A DNA stretch of 64,000 nt from Zanthoxylum bungeanum (GCA_019454045.1 SKCR01026808.1:1-64000); one strand, 5' to 3'. Positions 45,644 to 59,362 are shown, numbered from the stretch's first letter. Numbers and translations are program-made. Notes: generated from the sequence alone by a model not told the origin.

Positions 45644-47438
45644 TGATCGGTGAAATCACACATGTAACACAAGCATATGTATCGTTCAAGTAGTATAAAA
45701 TGTATCGATCCCACGAGGACTTAAATACATATGCTATTAATTTATTGAAGTTAAATTTCTGCAAGTATCTAAAAGATTGATTTTTGTTTGGTTGGTGATT
45801 TTATCTAGAAACTAGTAAATAAAACAATGCAAAAGTAAATTAAAAGAAATAAATATTATGAAACTATCTAGGGTTGTGAATCCTTCCAATGTTTTTCTAA
45901 AGATGAAGTGATTATCTTATGTTTGTGTAATATATCAGTTTATTAACCTGGAACACGAAGATATGCACAAGCCTCTGTCGATAGTCAGATGCAAACACCC
46001 AAAGTAACTCAATTAACTATATGTCTATGTTAACCAAGAGACTCTGAATTCATTAAGATTAAGTTCCAATTATGGCTACCTACGACCGACAGGTATATGT
46101 CTATCCTGGAAGGAAATCTCCCATAAGGTGAGATCATGAGCTATTGAGTCTAAGGCTGAAACCTAAAATCCATTCATCAAGTTCATTTTAAGTTTACCAT
46201 ATCAATCTTATTAGTGGCCAGTTATTAAGAAACATTAATATTAAGACTTAATAAATAAACCAATACATCACACAAGACACAAAATACCGAACTTATAAAC
46301 CTATGGTATTGGAATTCATCATAACCCTAGATAATGTATTTAGTTACGACACATATCTAGGACTACTAAAGACATAAATAAACAAAACATTATAAAACAA
46401 ATTTGAAGTTTAAAAAGATAAAACAATAAAATAAAATGATGGGGGTTAGAGGATCCACTTTTATTAATTCAAATTTAGAAATCTCACTTATTATAATATA
46501 CAAAATTTTACATGAATTACCAACCGACCATATAGGCGGTATCAAATTAAGTCAAATTTAATTTAATTCAACTGACCATAAAGGCGATATCCAATTAAGT
46601 CAAATTTTAAGATAATTTATATATTATAAATAAGGGAGATTAATCTAAATTATTATAATAAAAGCTTTACCTTTCACCCCCAGCAGAAAGAAGTTACATA
46701 CTCATGCTTTAAGTAAAACAAATAAATTTTATTACTAAATTAAAAATTAAATACAAAAAAAACTTAAATAAACACACAAGATACTCTCTTCTTAGTATTC
46801 TAGGGAAAATCCCCAGAAGAAAGTATGAGTTTTACATCAAATTTGGCATGCTATTTATAGGCAAATATAAAGGCTTCCACCAATTTCTCCACCACTTTCT
46901 CCATCAAACATGGCACCAAATCCTCCACCAAATATGCAAGCATGTTTGGTGGAAGTTTGACAATTGTAAATTGTCATTTTCCATTTTTTTTGTTTTTGAT
47001 AATGACTTTAATAATTACACATAACACACTTTGGATTTTTCATCACTTTTGGTCTTGAAAACTTCAGAATTCGAAATTCTTATGAACATAAAAGTTGTAG
47101 ATATTTGAGTCTTCTTTCATCTGGAACATGAATCATCTCAATCTGATATCGGAGTAAACAGTTATGGCCAAAATATGAACATTACGCAAAGTTGAAATTT
47201 CTGAAATTGTACTTCGTTAGAAAGCCATTTCAAGTTTCCAACCTCCAAAATCCAAATGTCAAGTCTAATTTTTTCCCTTCTTTGTTCCATATTTTGTTCT
47301 GATTGATTCTATTGAGCCCCGATTTTATTTTATCTGTAAAATAAACAAAAACACATTAAAATGTTCATAAAACTCGAGAAACTATACAAAATATTAAGTA
47401 AAATGGGCGGTAAATATTGATATATTTTCCGTTCATCA
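45644..47438 (-). mobile_element. 5' LTR of the minus-strand Athila-type element
   Basis: On the minus strand it runs TGATGAACGGAAAATATATC...TTCACCGATCA (inverted TGAT...ATCA ends), 1795 bp, followed by the primer site. It is inserted in copia RNase H (after GFIFTLGS). It contains CCGACCATATAGGCGGTATC-like repeats near 46520-46600 that recur in the other Athila LTRs here. Confidence 0.88.
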
Positions 47439-48429
47439 ACTACCAAGTGTGAAAATAAATCCACTCGTGGATTTGGAATTCACTGTATCAGATATACAGT
47501 TAGCATTGCTATATCCCTCGAGAATAGCATGATATCTCGTATAATGCAGACTATATTTTGAAGTTTCTCTTCGATACCTTAAAAATCTTACTATGGCTTT
47601 CCAGTGGTTATGTCCTGGATTATTTGTATATTTGTTAAGCCTGTTTACAGCTTGAGCGATATCTGGTTGTGTGCAATTTTTGAGATACATCAGACTTCTG
47701 ATGATTCTCGAATACTCTAATTGTGATATGCTTGAGCCAATATTCTTTGATAAATGAAGAGTTAGATCCAAATGAGTTCTAGCCATGTTTAGATCTCCTT
47801 TATTATATTTCTCAAGTATCTTTTCAACATAATGAGCCTGAGATAATATGTAACCTTCTGATGTACTGGAAAACTTAATTCTTAATATCATATCAGCTAC
47901 TCTTAAATCTTTCATATCAAATTTACTGGTCAATATTTTGTTGGCAGACTGAATCATCTCATGATTACTATCAATTATCACTATATCATCTACATAGAGA
48001 CACACAATGACAAACCCTTTTTGAGTTGATTTAGTGTATACACACTTATCACACTCATTGATTTTGAACTCACTTGACGACATTTCTTTGTCAAATTTTT
48101 CATGCCATTGTTTATGTGTTTGTTTTAATCCGTATAAGGATTTTATAAGTTTGCACACCTTGTGTTCTTATCCAGGAATATTAAAAATTTTCGATTGTTT
48201 AATGTAAATCTCTTCATCCAATTCACAATTTAAGAATGTCGTTTTTACATCCATTGATGTATTTCAAGACCAAATATAGTTGCTATAAGGATTCTTATTG
48301 AAGTGATACGGATCACTGATGAATAGATATCAAAGTAGTCAATGTCTTTTTTTGTCTATAATATTTTAGGACAAGTCTTACCTTGTACTTATCTATTGAT
48401 CCATCTGGCTTTATCTTTCGTTTGAAAAT
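47439..48429 (-). pseudogene. Ty1-copia reverse transcriptase fragment (copia E)
   Basis: Minus-strand RT: from 48429, KPDGSIDKYKVRLV, TSMDVKTTFLN, then an open frame at 48158-47436 with MCKLIKSLYGLKQTHKQWHE, CLYVDDIVIIDSNHEMIQSA (YVDD), KFDMKDLRVADMILRIKF and TQPDIAQAVNRLNKYTNNPG, ending in RNase H at GYSNANCISDTVNSKSTSG. Stops near 48260 and 48165 inactivate it. Both ends are cut by Athila-type LTR insertions. Confidence 0.88.
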
Positions 48430-50253
48430 TGATGAGTGGTAAACATATCACTATTTCCCACTCATTTGACCTAATATTTTGTATATTTTCTCGAGTTTTG
48501 TGAATATTTTGATGTGTTTTGTGTTATTTTGCAGATAAATAAAGTTTCAGGACTCTCTAGAAGTAATTTGGGGCCAAAACAGTGAAAAATGGACAAAAGG
48601 GAAAAATTATAATTTGGCACGTCGCGACTCGCAAGCCTACTGCATCGCGACCGCTAACGTGCGCCCCCTGCTAAAATACGCTGGGACACGTGTCACATTC
48701 TTAGAGGTTTGTTAAAATGCACCGTGCTAACGTGTGCCGTTTGCTAAAGTGCGTCATGCTAACGTGTGCGGGACACGTGTCATCATCACATGCTGCCAAC
48801 ACTAATAATTCAGCCGCCGACGAAAGCATAACACGTGTCATGATCTCGCGAAGCCAATCCACCACGTGTTGATGATCTACGCATGTCACGACGCACAAAA
48901 TGTTGTCGCGTCGCGACGCGCCCCACTTATCCACGCCTATAAATTCAACTCGAAATTTCAGTTTCATATGTATCTTCCTCTCTCTAATTCTCTGATAATA
49001 CTAAGGAGTTTGTATCTAGTTTGTTTAAATTTCAGTTCTGTAATTAATTTTATTTACTTTTTGTAATAGTAATATACTTTCTTTACTTTTTCAGTTTTTA
49101 CTATTTAACAATGAGGAGATAACTTCCCCCTGCTATAGTGAAAGATAAAGCTTTTATTATTGCTATTTAGATGAATCTCCCTTAATTATAATATAATAAT
49201 TATTTAAAACTTGACTTAATGAGAATACTGCTATATTGGCCGGTTGGTAATTGATATTAAATTAGTTTTAACCTGACTAAGCAAGGATACCGCCTGGTTG
49301 GTCGGTTGGTAATTAATTATTAATTTGACTTAATCAGGTTACCGCCTATATGGTTGGTTGGTAATATCACACAAGTTAATATATTATATTAATGGAGATA
49401 TCTATAAGAGTAGTAATAAAAGTGGATCCTTTAACCCTAGTATTTTATTTTATTGTACTTTTTCTTTTTTAATTCCAGCATTTACTTTTCAGCATTTTAA
49501 TTTATGTCTTTTATTTTTAAGTTATTACTAGTTGTAAATATGAGTCGTAGCTAAGCCCGTTATCTGGGATTGTGATGAATTCCAATATCACCGGTTTATA
49601 AGGGGTTATTTTATAGTGTAGGTAATATAAAGGTTTACTTATTAAGTCTTAAGCTTAATGCTTCTTGTTAACTGACCACTAATAAGATTGATCTGGTAAA
49701 CTTAAAATAAACTTGACGAATGAATTTTAGGTTTAAGACCCTAGACTTAATAGCCCACGATCTTCCTTGAGGATAGATAACCCTTTAATAGATTTCATTA
49801 CATGATAGACATATACCTGTCAGGCGGGGCTAACCACAATTTGAACTTAGTCTTAATGAATCCAGGTAATTTGATTGACATAGACATGTGATTTAATTAG
49901 ATTACACTGGGTATTTGCATCCGACCATCGATAGAGGCTTTTACAGAATTTCGTGTTCCAGGTTAGTAAACCAATAAATTACACAAATATGAAATAACCA
50001 CTTCATCTTTAAAAAGATATTGGAAGAAATCACAACCCTGGATAATTTAAAAAATTTGAATTTTCCTCAACCAACTTTCGCGTTTTAAATTTAAGTCACC
50101 ATTCCAATCAAACAATCAATCCATTAGATACTAGTAATCATTTGACCTCATAAAACTAATAGCTTAGGTATTAAGTCCTCGTGGGATCGATACTTTTTAT
50201 ACTACTTGAACAATATATGCGCTAGTGTTATACGCGTGTTATTACGCCGGACA
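48430..50253 (+). mobile_element. 5' LTR of the plus-strand Athila-type element
   Basis: TGATGAGTGGTAAACATATC to TTACGCCGGACA, 1824 bp, followed by the tRNA-Asp primer site. It contains three GGTTGGTAATT...ACCGCC units (about 49240-49370). A GC-richer, CpG-containing block at 48610-48940 (with TCGCGACGCG) is not seen in the other LTRs. Confidence 0.85.
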
Positions 50254-50259
50254 AGTTTT

Positions 50260-50274
50260 TGGCGCCGTTGCCGG
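50260..50274 (+). other. Primer-binding site, tRNA-Asp type, of the plus-strand Athila element
   Basis: TGGCGCCGTTGCCGG lies seven bases after the LTR end; it is the tRNA-Asp complement typical of Athila. Confidence 0.9.
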
Positions 50275-50369
50275 TGACTTATTTTTCTTTCACTATTAGT
50301 TTTGGGGTTAGATAAGTTACTTTTGTCTAATTTCTTTTTGCTTATTATTTCTGTTTTCATGTGTTTCAG

Positions 50370-52004
50370 GTTCTCAAACACTACATGAGATGAACCAGAA
50401 GCTTTGAACTCCGACCGCTTGACCCAGAAATTCAAAGAACTATCAAACAATTAAGAAGGGAAAGGCGATAAGGCCAAGAAGCAATCGTCAATATGGAACC
50501 TGAACCTTTGGAAGTTGCACCACCAATTCCCATTCGACACAGAACCATTACGGTGGTTGACGGCTTCAATTCTTGTATTGTACATCCTCTCTTACCTGCA
50601 AATACGTGTGACATCAAAACATGCATCCAGATGATTCAGCAGTCAGTTCAGTTTGGGGGGAACGCAACTGAAGTTCCTAATACCCACATCAGCAACTTCC
50701 TGGAAGTTTGCGGCACTTTCAATTACAACCGAGCAGCTGAAGAAGCTATGAGACTGCGTGTTTTTCCATATTCCTTAAAAGACATAGCAAAGGCTTGGCT
50801 ACATTCACTACCAGCATGTTCTATCACAACTTGGAACACTCTAGCCACCAAATTCCTTGCAAAGTATTTTCCACCAGCCAGAACAACAAAACTGAAGAAT
50901 GACATCACATCTTTTTGTACAATATGACTCGGAAAATCTCTACGAAGCTTGAGAAATGTACAAAGATTTACTCCAGAAATGTCCTCACCATGAGATTCCA
51001 AAATGGCTACAAGTCTAAACCTTCTATAATGGACTTTCTGGACTGATGAGAACCACAATTGATGCTGCTGCTGGAGGAGCTTTAATGGAAAAATGAGAAG
51101 ATCAAGCCCGAGACTTAATCGAAGAAATGGCTAACAATAATTCCTTGTGGCCAACAGAAAGGAGCATGATCCAACGAATTACAGGAATTTATGAAGTTGG
51201 AGCCAACTCATCAGTGAATACTAAGTTAGATCATATGTGCAAATGCCTGGAAACACTCAGTGCGCAAGTTGTAAACATTGTCGGAACCACAAGTTCACCA
51301 TATGGAGGAGCACTAGAACCAAACCAATAAGAAGAGACGGTGAATTATGTCAATAATTTCAACAGACAATGGAACAATCCATATTCCAACCCTACAACCC
51401 AGAGTGGAGGAATCATCCTAATTTCTCATGGAGCAACAATTCAGGACAAAATAACAATTCACCACCCGGATTCCAACAGCAACAGAAGAAAGGCCAGGAG
51501 CAGACAAATGAACCAGGAATAACAGAAGTGCTAGCTCAGTTAAACAAATATGATGTTATGTTTCAGAACCAATCTACTTCTATTAAAGCATTGGAGAATC
51601 AAATTGGACAACTGGCCAATGCTCAGAGTTACAGACCGCCAGGTAATCTTCCTAGCAACATAGAACCAAATCCAAGGAACATGGGGAAGGAGCAGTGTCA
51701 TGCCATTATTTTAAAAAGCGATACTGAAATCAATAAAGATGTTGGAATCAAGGCATCCATTGAGGAAGATCCAAAAGAAGCAGTTCCACAGATGGAAGAA
51801 AAAGAAGCAAAGGAAAAAGAACCAGAAAGAATCACTCTACCTTCACATTTTCCACAGCGTCTCCAGAAAAATAAACTGGACAAGCAGTTTGCTCGATTCT
51901 TGGAGGTGTTCAAAAAGCTGCATATCAACATCCCATTTGCAGAAGCATTGGAAGAAATACCCAGCTATGTCAAATTCATGAAAGACATTCTTTCACAAAA
52001 ATGA
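50370..52004 (+). pseudogene. Athila-type gag (plus-strand element)
   Basis: Gag sequence in several frames: RSFELRPLDPEIQRT, EPEPLEVAPPIPIRHRTITV, CIQMIQQSVQFGGNATEVPN, AWLHSLPACSITTWNTLATK, FLAKYFPPARTTKLKNDITS, then after stops NNSLWPTERSMIQRITGIYE, NPYSN...RNHPNFSWSNNSGQNN and the tail GQLANAQSYRPPGNLPSNIE...[15 protein letters not shown]. Stops near 50399, 50470, 50926, 51018, 51097 and 51328 and frameshifts inactivate it. Pol is missing; element X sequence follows. Confidence 0.9.
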
Positions 52005-52017
52005 AAGTCAATGGTTA

Positions 52018-52603
52018 TTAGGGTTTTTTTTTCTTTAGTGAGGAGATAGGTCTTCTTTTATAATGGTGCATCTAAGGTTTCCTTGTGTGTGCATGGATAA
52101 AAAAAGGAAACAAATCAAATAAATAAGATATGCATGTATTTAATTAATTTATAAAGGGAAACAAATCATGTAATTTGGTGGGGAATATCTTTAATTTGGT
52201 ATGTGATTTATTTAGATTGGATTTAAATCTTTGGTAATTAGGAAGGTGATTTATTTTATTTAGGAATGTGATTTATTTAATTTAGGAAGAGGGATTTGAT
52301 TTGATTTACTTGGATTTAATTTTAATTTGTGACATGTGTTTTAAATGTTTTAATTTTTTGGATTGGGCTTGGGCGAAATGGGCTTTGGATGGGTTGCGAG
52401 GGTTTTGGGCCGAGGCTTAAAATTTTAAAACAGAGATTAATCGGGTGGATCCGAGGCCAAACAAACGAATAAAATTTGTTGATGTATTTATTTTTAATTT
52501 TTTTTCCTTCCGACGTTCGTTTCCCGCGACTTCCGTAACTTATCGGGTAGTGCCTCCATACGAGGCTCATCATTGGGCTTTATGCAAAAATGCAGTGTCT
52601 ACA
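52018..52603 (-). mobile_element. Element X LTR fragment
   Basis: Aligns with 28740-29412: TTTTATAATGGTGCA, GTGACATGTGTTTTAA, GATTGGGCTTGG, CTTCCGTAACTTATCGGGTA and the X end TGTCTACA at 52603. It is a truncated copy of the long gypsy-like LTR, joined to Athila gag on the left and copia gag/protease on the right. Confidence 0.75.
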
Positions 52604-53640
52604 CCTACATATACATTGTTTCTGGACATACCAAACTTGTCAGAAATAAATACAAGCTTAAATCCATTCTTGCTAAGGAGTGAGCCCGAACCAAGTTTTT
52701 CCGAATATCAGGAACATGCAAAACATTCTTCAATATAAGCTCTTTCCCAGATGTCATATTCAGAACCACCGTGCCTTGTCTAACTACTCTAGAGGTAGAC
52801 GAGTTTCCTATTGTCAGATGATCGCCATCATCGACCTTCTAATATGAGGAAAACTTCTTGCTATCTACACAAATATGGCGAGTAACGTCAATGTCTATCC
52901 ACCATTCTTTCGAGTTTCCAACCAAGTTGGCTTCAATTACAACTGCTAAGAGGTTTATCTCAGAGATCTAATTAGATAATTGCTCATCTTCAGTGACATG
53001 AGCCTCATTTTTCTTTTTCTTGCCTTTGTCATGAGATTTCTTATTTCTACAGTCCTTTGCCATATGACTGTTTTTCCCATAGACATAGCACTTCCCCTTG
53101 AACTTCTTATTTGCTTGGGAATAATCAGCTTCATTATTCTTTCTCTTTCGACTACTATTTCCACCCTCGATGATGTTGGCCTTAGATTCCATAGTCTTGT
53201 AGCTGCCCTTCTCGAACTTCTTATTGTCCTCTTCGATCCTCAATAGAACTCCTAAATCTACAGGACTCATCTGTTTCTTTTTATGTTTCAGATAACTCCT
53301 GAAATCATTCCATGATGGAGGTAATTTTTTAATGATGTGGCAACTTGAAACATCTCGCAGAGTTTCTTTCTCTCATCCAATATTGCATGAATGATCAATT
53401 GTAGTTCACCTAATTGAGATATTTTTGTCTTTGAATCTATCATTTTGTAGTCCAGAAACCTACCCACAATAAATTTCTTTTGACAATAGAATCTTCCTAT
53501 AAGCCATGCCTTGATACACATTGTATAAGGTATTGTTAAGCCCTCCCAATGGGTAGTTCTTGAATAAGAAGTCGCCTCACGACCATGTCTCAACTCACAG
53601 TTGCTTGATTGTTTCCATTTCTCCCCCCACAGGATCTGGA
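52604..53640 (-). pseudogene. Ty1-copia gag and protease fragment (copia E/F)
   Basis: Minus strand, from 53593 down: FIVGRFLDYKMIDSKTKISQ and LQLIIHAILDERKKLCEMFQ (gag), LLRIEEDNKKFEKG, then the knuckle CYVYGKNSHMAKDC in which the second cysteine is tyrosine, and protease-like [26 protein letters not shown] near 52640-52900. Frameshifts and stops interrupt it. It could be the 5' part of the copia whose RT lies at 47439-48429, with integrase lost. Confidence 0.8.
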
Positions 53641-54480
53641 GGATCTTCCTTGAGATACTTAGCCAATTGCAGTGTTGTCACATAGAATAACATTTTGCTC
53701 TGCGCTATTTGAAGTTTGTTCTACCAAACTTATCCGATTTTCTCTCAATAAGCGGCTGGTACTGTGATATTTCCACTAGTCATGTGTAACTGAAAGGAAA
53801 AACAGTAATCAATAAGTCTATAAGACAAATCACACAATGATCAACTATATGATCTTGTTTATGTGTTACACTAAGAGTCCACTTGTTGTTATCTTGGCTA
53901 GTAGTACCAATTAACATAAGTCCTTGAATTTATGACCTAGGTTTCTTATGATATGTGAGTAAAGGAAAATTCCCAAATGACAAGGGGGTCCGGTGTAACT
54001 ATTTAGGCTCTTATCGCCTTGCTGATAGAATTTCCTTAACCACTTTCTCAATATAATATCTTTTGCGTTCAATCTTAGTGTTACACTTCAATTCACAAAT
54101 ATAATAATTTTCAAATATCTATAAATTTAATCAAGCTTGGATGAAATTATTTGTGTATAATTACACTTTTAACTCTCAACCAAGTATGCAACAAACAATC
54201 AACAATAATTTTCAACTTTATCATATTATTGACTAATTGTATGCTTGTGATAATGAATACCCTAATATTAACTTAAACTTATGCTACCAAGTTTACAAAA
54301 TTCAGTATATGATTTTACTAAGTTAATATTACTATATATATATATATTATATAATGCCAAATTCTATAGCTATAACATGTTCATATTAAGATAATATATG
54401 TTGTAAGAAATTAATAGTTTGATATAAGTCTATGTTATTATTTTAAATCTAAAAAATTCCATGATTGATTTGCGTTAGTG
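53641..54480. other. AT-rich stretch, probably copia upstream region
   Basis: No gene seen. The sequence is AT-rich with a TA run near 54335-54350. By position it would be the leader and LTR of the minus-strand copia, but I found no clear LTR ends or primer site. Confidence 0.35.
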
Positions 54481-54483
54481 TCA

Positions 54484-54716
54484 TGTTTGTTCAGCCGTTC
54501 GAACGAAACTTTACAGTGAATTCTCGTTCGTGTAGTGTTTGAAAATGTGTTCGAACGAAACTTTCCAGATGACTTGCTTCGAGTTGCGTTTGAAAACGCG
54601 TTCGAACGAACCTTTCCAGAGGACTGGCGTTCGAGTGGTGTTTGAAGACGTGTTCGAACGAAACTACAAAATATATGATTTTTTCCTTATGCGTTCATCG
54701 GGCGTTCGAACGCCCT
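54484..54716. repeat. CGTTCG-type palindromic repeats outside element X
   Basis: About four copies of a unit like TCGTTCGTGTAGTGTTTGAA + ATGTGTTCGAACGAAAC, with spacers CTTTCCAGATGACTTG, ending in GGGCGTTCGAACGCCC, a 16-bp perfect palindrome (54702-54717). The core is the same as in element X (15871-16215) although the flanking DNA is unrelated. Confidence 0.8.
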
Positions 54717-54719
54717 TAC

Positions 54720-56200
54720 GTAATTTTCATGCACATAATACATGTAAAGTAATAAGTTATTAAGATTATTGTTCATTATGTGTTATTAAATAATTTTAAC
54801 ACGCAACTTTTAATTTTTCATATGATACATTCAACAAAACATTAATACGGAGACTTAGAAAAACCTGAAAATGGTTGAAGAAGATTGTAAAACTAGAACC
54901 AAGTCAAGTTACTTTTGTCCTTAAAAACTTATTAGCCCCGCCTCGGTGCTCTACGAATTCCTTGTGGCTAACGTTCTCCCAGGATTACTTGGTTTCTTCT
55001 TATAGAAGGGACACACATTTCTTCAAGAATTTGAACAATGAAGAATGGTGGGAACTCTCAACTCCCTAAGTATTTAAGAATATGATTAATTTTTGGAATA
55101 TTTGAAAATGAACACAAGGCTCTCTTTTTATAGACATGGAAAAGTGCCTTTGTGGGCACCATTTGGTTTAGGGTGCAATCCTCCTAAGAGTTATATCTCT
55201 TCCTAATGCCCTTTGAAGTCTAGAGATACATACATTCACTTTAGAGGATATGTCTCTTCATCTTTGTGTTTTTCTCATAAGGCACTTCTTAAGAGACATG
55301 TCTCTCATATATTTTTACTATATATTAGAGAATTTTCCTACATTAAAAACACATTCCACCAGGCACGTGCAGTGTGTGTTTTATTATCTTTTTGAAAAAA
55401 AAAATATTTTTTGTCCCATTTTGTAATTTTACTATAATAAGATTAAATGTAAAATTTTATGTTTGGTTTAAACTAAATAGGAAAGCTTCAATTCTAATTG
55501 AATTTTTTTAAAATAAAATCTCATAAATTTAAATATAATATTCTAGAGAAAATATAAGGATGGCAAAAATCCCCATGAGCATGAGGTCCCATGGGATCCA
55601 GTCCGATCATGGGGGAAAGGAGGTTCGGGATCCTTAGCAAACAAAAAATCGAATCGGATCGGGTTCGAGGCCCCCAATCCAATCTTGGCATCCGAGTTGG
55701 GGTCGGTTTTAGGCCCCCCAGCCCAAATAAAATTTTATAAATAATAAAAATATATATATTCTACAAACAAAAGGTTTATTATCTTATTTTAAGATTTTCA
55801 CATAAAAATTGAAATTTAACAATGAAATAAGTAAGAATCAGATCACTGCTTATTCCCCATCAACATTCAAAGATAACATGGAACAAAATCATTTGGAGAA
55901 TTTCATATTCGAGATGGATTAAGAGATTTCTTAATAATTTGGATTCAGCTCGAAGATATTGGTTCCCGCCGCGAATCCGCCATTATTGCCACCCTTGGCA
56001 AAACTAGCATCTAAAAAAAACCAATAGAATTGGGCCGGAAGGAAATTGAAACACCGCCTCAGTCAAAAACCTGCATACATCAATGACTTCATAAGAAATC
56101 GAAAAACAAATAAAATTTAACGAATAGACGAAAGCACCCTCGATAGAAAGTTGCCCTAGACCTCTCTTGAAGGATCAAACGAAAGGCCAAGATCCAACCG
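54720..56200. other. Spacer with degenerate repeats, no gene seen
   Basis: Contains copia-LTR-like sequence (55080-55380, with repeated GAGACATGTCTC-like text) and a block at 55560-55725 with GATCCAGTCCGATCATGGGG and GGATCGGGTTCGAGGCCC, which resembles the ends of a degenerate DNA transposon. The open frames 54875-55069 and 55213-55395 have no recognisable similarity. Confidence 0.4.
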
Positions 56201-56341
56201 TCATATAAGATCCAACGGTGTTCAATACTCCCCTTGCCCTTTATATTCATCTATATAACTAGCAGCCCATTTTAGACAGCATTCTCTCGCGCTCTTCAAA
56301 GGTTTTAGGGTTTCTGCAGCTAATCCTGATTAATTATCAAA
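56200..56341 (+). promoter_or_regulatory. RPS27 core promoter and 5' UTR
   Basis: TATA-like CTATATAAC at 56251-56259, AGCCCATTTT (site II-like element) at 56264-56273, a pyrimidine-rich CTCTCGCGCTCTTC at 56284-56297 suiting a transcription start, and a telo-box TTTTAGGGTTT at 56303-56313. Telo-box plus GCCCA motifs are typical of plant ribosomal protein promoters. Confidence 0.7.
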
Positions 56342-56808
<467 letters not shown>

Positions 56809-57416
56809 CATTTTTCTCCTTTTGCATTTTTTTTAATATATATATTGGATTTGTGGGATTGCACTGTCAGTCATCTCTATGGATTCGATCGATCAATTAT
56901 CGACTTTGATTTTTGGTTTTACTTTTAAATTTTGATATGTAATATCTTTTAAAGGAAAACTACCAGAGTAAAAAATAGTGTTGCATGAAGTTATTGTATT
57001 GCATTTCCTGGCTATTAAATATATATTCTATGATTTTTTAATAAATGCCTTTAGAGATATCTTGTGATTATATCAGTTTGCACTGTGAATGAAATGCTAT
57101 GCTCACTTTAAATAACCTGGTTTTTTTATGGGACTTTTTTGTCCACCGTCAACTATCTTGCCAATATTCTTTTCATGTCTTGCATAACCAGTATACTCTA
57201 CATGTTGAATTTTTGATTGGCCCTTGGAAGGGCAAGTATTATATCTTATCAATTAAGGAAGTTTTTATTACTTCCTCCATTTGTTTATGTGTTGGCGGCC
57301 TGGAGATTTAACTGTCACGCAAGTGTTAGGCATCTAACTCATTATTCATTTCGGTAGTAGGAAATATCATAGGATTTAGATGGCATTCATGGATGCATTA
57401 TTTTTAGTTTGATGGA
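56809..57416. other. RPS27 3' flank
   Basis: AT-rich, would hold the 3' UTR and polyadenylation signals. No other gene; the frame 57099-57311 looks accidental. Confidence 0.5.
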
Positions 57417-57424
57417 GTATTGAA

Positions 57425-58162
57425 CAAGGTTGTTAAAGGTGAGAGGTGCACCGAGGCGAGGGGCGCGAGGTGCACGCCTTACAGACACGAGGCGCACGTT
57501 TATTAATAATAATTTTAAATTTGTAATATATGCATCATTAACTTTTAAATATAAAAAAAAATAATAATAAATACATAATAATATTTTCACATATACTCTA
57601 CTTTTATATTACTTCTATTTGTCTAATTCATAATACTTCACAAAATATGCACAGTTCAAAACTTTAAATTCAAGAAAATAATAAAAACAAGCGTAATTAA
57701 AAATATGCATAGTTCAAGAAAAAGAAAAAGATAAACAACAAGCATTAAAAAACATTTGTTGAAAAAATATAACTGAAAAGAGAATCGTTAATAAAGAAAA
57801 TATAATAGAAAGAATCGTAGATAAAGAAAATGGAAAAAATAAAGAAAAAAGATGAAGAAAGAAACAGAGCTAAAAAAAAGTTCAAAAAAAAAAGAACTGT
57901 AAAAGAAATACAAATGTAAAAGAAAAAAATCGTAAATAAAGAAAATGAAAAAACAGAAAAAGATGAAGAAAGAAACAGATTTGGAAAAAAAAAGAGAAAA
58001 AAAAACTGATGAAAAAATCGTAAAACCATGATGTGCATGCCTCGCTGCGCCTCATGTTGCCTCGCTGGAGTCGCCTCGTCTCGACCAGTTAGATGCGCAT
58101 CGGTGATCACCTCGTGCGCCTCTCGCCTCGAGGCGCGCCTCAGTGCGCCTCTAACAACACTG
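57425..58162. mobile_element. hAT-like non-autonomous element
   Basis: 738 bp flanked by the 8-bp duplication gtattgaa (57417-57424 and 58163-58170). Ends are inverted and imperfect: CAAGGTTGTTAAAGGTG on the left, and the complement of CAGTGTTGTTAGAGGCG on the right, each followed by AGGCG/GCGCACG-rich subterminal motifs. The centre is an A-rich stretch (57720-58020) with no transposase. The long minus-strand frame 57745-58110 is low-complexity F/S-rich sequence. Confidence 0.8.
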
Positions 58163-58170
58163 GTATTGAA

Positions 58171-59312
58171 TCAAGTCTACATGTCTGAATCAATATTCTA
58201 TCCGTTGTCTGTTTGTGATAAAAAAGTTTCATGGTATATTGTAAGCATGGTTCTAAAAAACTTTAGATGTTAGGCGTACAGTTGGTGAGTGCATAGGTGT
58301 TTTAAAAAATGCTAGGCTATAAGCGTAGTTGTGTGAGCACATAGGCCTTCTAGGCAGTAGACGCAAGGGCTAGGCGGTTTTTGTTTTTGTTTTTAATTCA
58401 AAAAATTTTGAATTGGCGTCTTGGAAATTTTTGTTCAATTAGGTTTAAGGTTAGAATTTAAATTGAGGTTAATTAGATAAAGATGATCTCAATTTGAGGT
58501 CAAAAAGGATTAGGGCTTGAAAAATTGTGAGTTAACACTGGGTAGTATTGTGGGTTGCACCACCTTTTCCTTTGCAACAATTACATGATTCAACTGGATT
58601 CGGAGACCAATAGTTGTGGTTTGAATATACTTCAGTCTGGGAATTCTCTCTCAAATGGCTGTATTGTTTGTGTAGTGGTAGTGGATTGATGGATTACTTG
58701 TGAAGTGCTCTCCGCTGTCTAAGCATTTGCTCTTCATTAAGAACTGCAAATGGCCTCGAATATTAAAATATATTTTTATTTGAATATATTTAGAATTCAT
58801 ATATTCACAACTAATTTTTTAAGATTGAATTTAAAATATCACTAAAAAATATTTTTATTTTTTTTAAAAAAAATGATTCTAAAAGCCTGAGCCCCCGCCC
58901 CGTCCCAATCGGACAGTAACATTGAAGCCTCTGGGATTTGGCAATACTTGAAAGAAGGGAATGTTTTCGATGTTAAGGGAGAAAATCTTCTATGCAACAG
59001 TGGTATCACGTCATTCATGTAACAAGCCAATTATCCACTGCCACGCGTGCTAAAAAGGTAAAAAACAATTAAAAAATAGATGAAGAAACTCAACATGTCA
59101 TTTTTTAATTCGCTTGTGGTACCACGTCATTCATACTACTGTTGCACCAAAGAATCTCTCATGTTAATGGCACGATTGCCATCAAAAGTCTAATAATTAC
59201 CCAATTTTCTGGAGATAACTCATAAATTATGTAGCGAGTATTAATATATATATATAGAGAAATGATATACATATATTTTTACATAAAATAACTACAGTAT
59301 TAGTATATCTAT

Positions 59313-59362
<50 letters not shown>

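Noticed and set aside
57745..58110. 121-codon F/S-rich minus-strand frame
   Set aside because: Low-complexity A-rich centre of a hAT-like element; not a real membrane protein.
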